64,000 bases of DNA, taken from the NCBI RefSeq assembly GCF_002368035.1, contig NZ_AP018222.1, positions 4,581,534 to 4,645,533 of the forward strand. The letters are read 5' to 3'. The DNA comes from Nostoc linckia NIES-25 (GTDB lineage: Bacteria; Cyanobacteriota; Cyanobacteriia; Cyanobacteriales; Nostocaceae). The position numbers were made by a program, and so were the translations under genes. The notes beneath the pieces are model-generated. The model worked only from the letters and a program-made list of their open reading frames with translations, had not been told where the DNA came from and did not search any database. Within the stretch, counting starts at the first letter, position 1; the number at the start of each line of letters is the position of its first letter. Below, one piece after another: positions 63,064 to 64,000 of the stretch.

Positions 63064-64000
63064 TTACTGCCAGACAAACACTTTAGCTTCGTATGGCCCC
63101 AAATCAATGATGATGCCATCGTCACCAGCTTCGACATCATAATTCGCCGTCCATTCGTGCCATGTACCAGCGTCAGGAAAGTTAGGAATATGATAGCCAG
63201 CTAGGAAATTTTCTGAGAAATTCGCCACCACAACTACACGAGAACCTTCCTCATTCCAACGGCTATAAGCTAATACTTTTGCCTCTGGATTTTCATGGAT
63301 GAAGTCAATGTTTTCAGTGTAGAGAGCATGATTACTTTTACGCAGATTAGTTAAGCCTTTGTAATATTCAAACAAACCACGATTTAAATCATTACCTAAC
63401 AGCGTCCAATCGATTTTAGCTGATTCCGGTTGTTTAGGTTTATACTCACCAAACTCCTCACCCATCCAAATCAAAGGCACACCAATAGCAGTCATTAGGA
63501 TAGCAACTCCTAATTTAATCCGCCTAAAAGCTTCTTCATCAAAAATCTCACGGTTACCCAATTCAACCATGAGATGATTGTGGTCGTGGTTGGTGAGGTA
63601 ATTTACCACATTAGTAGCGCCCATAAAGCCTTGACGTTTGCAGTCAATAACATCTTTAAGGCGTTCTAAATCAAATGTATCGCCGCAGATATGTTCTAAA
63701 ATGCAATGATAGAAGCTGTCATGCCAGCAACCATCCATCGGCCCATCAAAATTGGTAATGCTAGTAGTTTCAGGAATGTGTTCGGCGACGTTATAAAAAG
63801 GCTTCGGCCCAGCAGCATTTTTGGCTTCTTGTACTATCCAGTGCATGAAATCGTAGTTAGCAATTTGCCGCGCTGCGTCATAGCGAATACCATCAAGATG
63901 ATATTCCTGAATCCAAAAACGGATTGTATCGCCAATAAATTTCCGTGCTGGATGAATTTCTAAATTTTCGTCGTAATGTTCATAATTAAACTCAGGCCCC
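63064..64000 (-). CDS. GH13 glucan enzyme, C-terminal part (runs off the edge)
   Basis: The minus-strand frame extends past the window end at 64000; the start is outside. Visible parts: GPEFNYEHYDENLEIHPARK, the nucleophile Asp in LDGIRYDAARQ, the acid Glu region FYNVAEHIPET, and YLTNHDHNHLM. A C-terminal beta domain ends at VFVWQ. It belongs to the branching-enzyme or trehalohydrolase-like GH13 group; specificity cannot be settled without the N-terminal part. It ends in a strong terminator (62986). Together with the amylase at 41156 it points to glycogen metabolism, though the two are 20 kb apart. Confidence 0.85.
   Translation of the reverse strand, partial: GPEFNYEHYDENLEIHPARKFIGDTIRFWIQEYHLDGIRYDAARQIANYDFMHWIVQEAKNAAGPKPFYNVAEHIPETTSITNFDGPMDGCWHDSFYHCILEHICGDTFDLERLKDVIDCKRQGFMGATNVVNYLTNHDHNHLMVELGNREIFDEEAFRRIKLGVAILMTAIGVPLIWMGEEFGEYKPKQPESAKIDWTLLGNDLNRGLFEYYKGLTNLRKSNHALYTENIDFIHENPEAKVLAYSRWNEEGSRVVVVANFSENFLAGYHIPNFPDAGTWHEWTANYDVEAGDDGIIIDLGPYEAKVFVWQ

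Noticed and set aside
1..64000. CRISPR arrays
   Set aside because: The tandem arrays have 7-21-bp direct units with no spacers, so they are not CRISPR.

Overview
The window looks like chromosome of a filamentous, heterocyst-type (Nostocales) cyanobacterium. Supporting signs are the very frequent GCGATCGC (HIP1) octamers, many 7-bp short tandem repeats between genes, and cyanobacterial genes such as acsF (chlorophyll ring closure), ftrC (ferredoxin-thioredoxin reductase), a CAAD/CURT1-type thylakoid protein, cyanophycin genes and several Uma2 nucleases. Nothing indicates a prophage or plasmid. No tRNA, rRNA, CRISPR array or transposase gene was seen.

Layout. 0.3-5.3 kb: an RND efflux pump split by a repeat-borne frameshift, then hopanoid genes hpnA and hpnH. 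5.3-6.8 kb: a VapC-type toxin-antitoxin pair and a small S1-like protein. 6.9-12.3 kb: a four-gene minus-strand phosphonate cluster (phnW, phosphonopyruvate decarboxylase, PEP mutase fused to a nucleotidyltransferase, and a second nucleotidyltransferase). 12.5-16.5 kb: cyanophycinase, a small conserved protein and the short synthetase CphA2, a plausible cyanophycin recycling set. 17-20 kb: a membrane Ser/Thr kinase with a zinc ribbon, paired with a membrane-anchored ligand-binding protein. 20.5-34.3 kb: typA, an HNH-like protein, Uma2 and DUF29 genes, DUF58, ftrC-DUF309, a dead histidine kinase, an EamA transporter, DUF2996, a TM2 protein and acsF. 34.5-46 kb: an orphan HsdR-N-like nuclease, a histidine kinase, a CAAD protein, an SLH protein, an alpha-amylase, a hydrolase and an acidic protein. 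46.4-52.1 kb: rpsB, tsf, a conserved protein and recG. 52-55 kb: a broken Uma2 gene, a membrane protein and a CYP120-like P450. 55-62.5 kb: an accessory island with two paralogous STAND/NLR-type TPR proteins, a UPF0175/DUF3368 toxin-antitoxin pair and an orphan gene. 63-64 kb: the C-terminal part of a GH13 glucan enzyme running off the edge.

Main points for a second look. (1) Three 21-bp minisatellites (9.3, 55.2 and 60.2 kb) have 11 full units each and share a core; two begin or end 120-135 bp upstream of a gene start and the third lies farther upstream of a paralogue. (2) The second NLR-like protein matches the first except for a precise in-frame loss of 166 residues that removes the whole P-loop/Walker B region. 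(3) The phosphonate cluster carries two nucleotidyltransferases, one fused to PEP mutase, which suggests a nucleotide-activated phosphonate. (4) The RND pump frameshift is explained exactly by a 40-bp duplication inside a low-complexity insert. (5) Several families of small terminal-inverted-repeat elements and 28-bp palindromes sit at gene ends; one supplies a stop codon and others are nested.

Limits: all calls come from reading the sequence and recalling protein families; no database search or folding was run.
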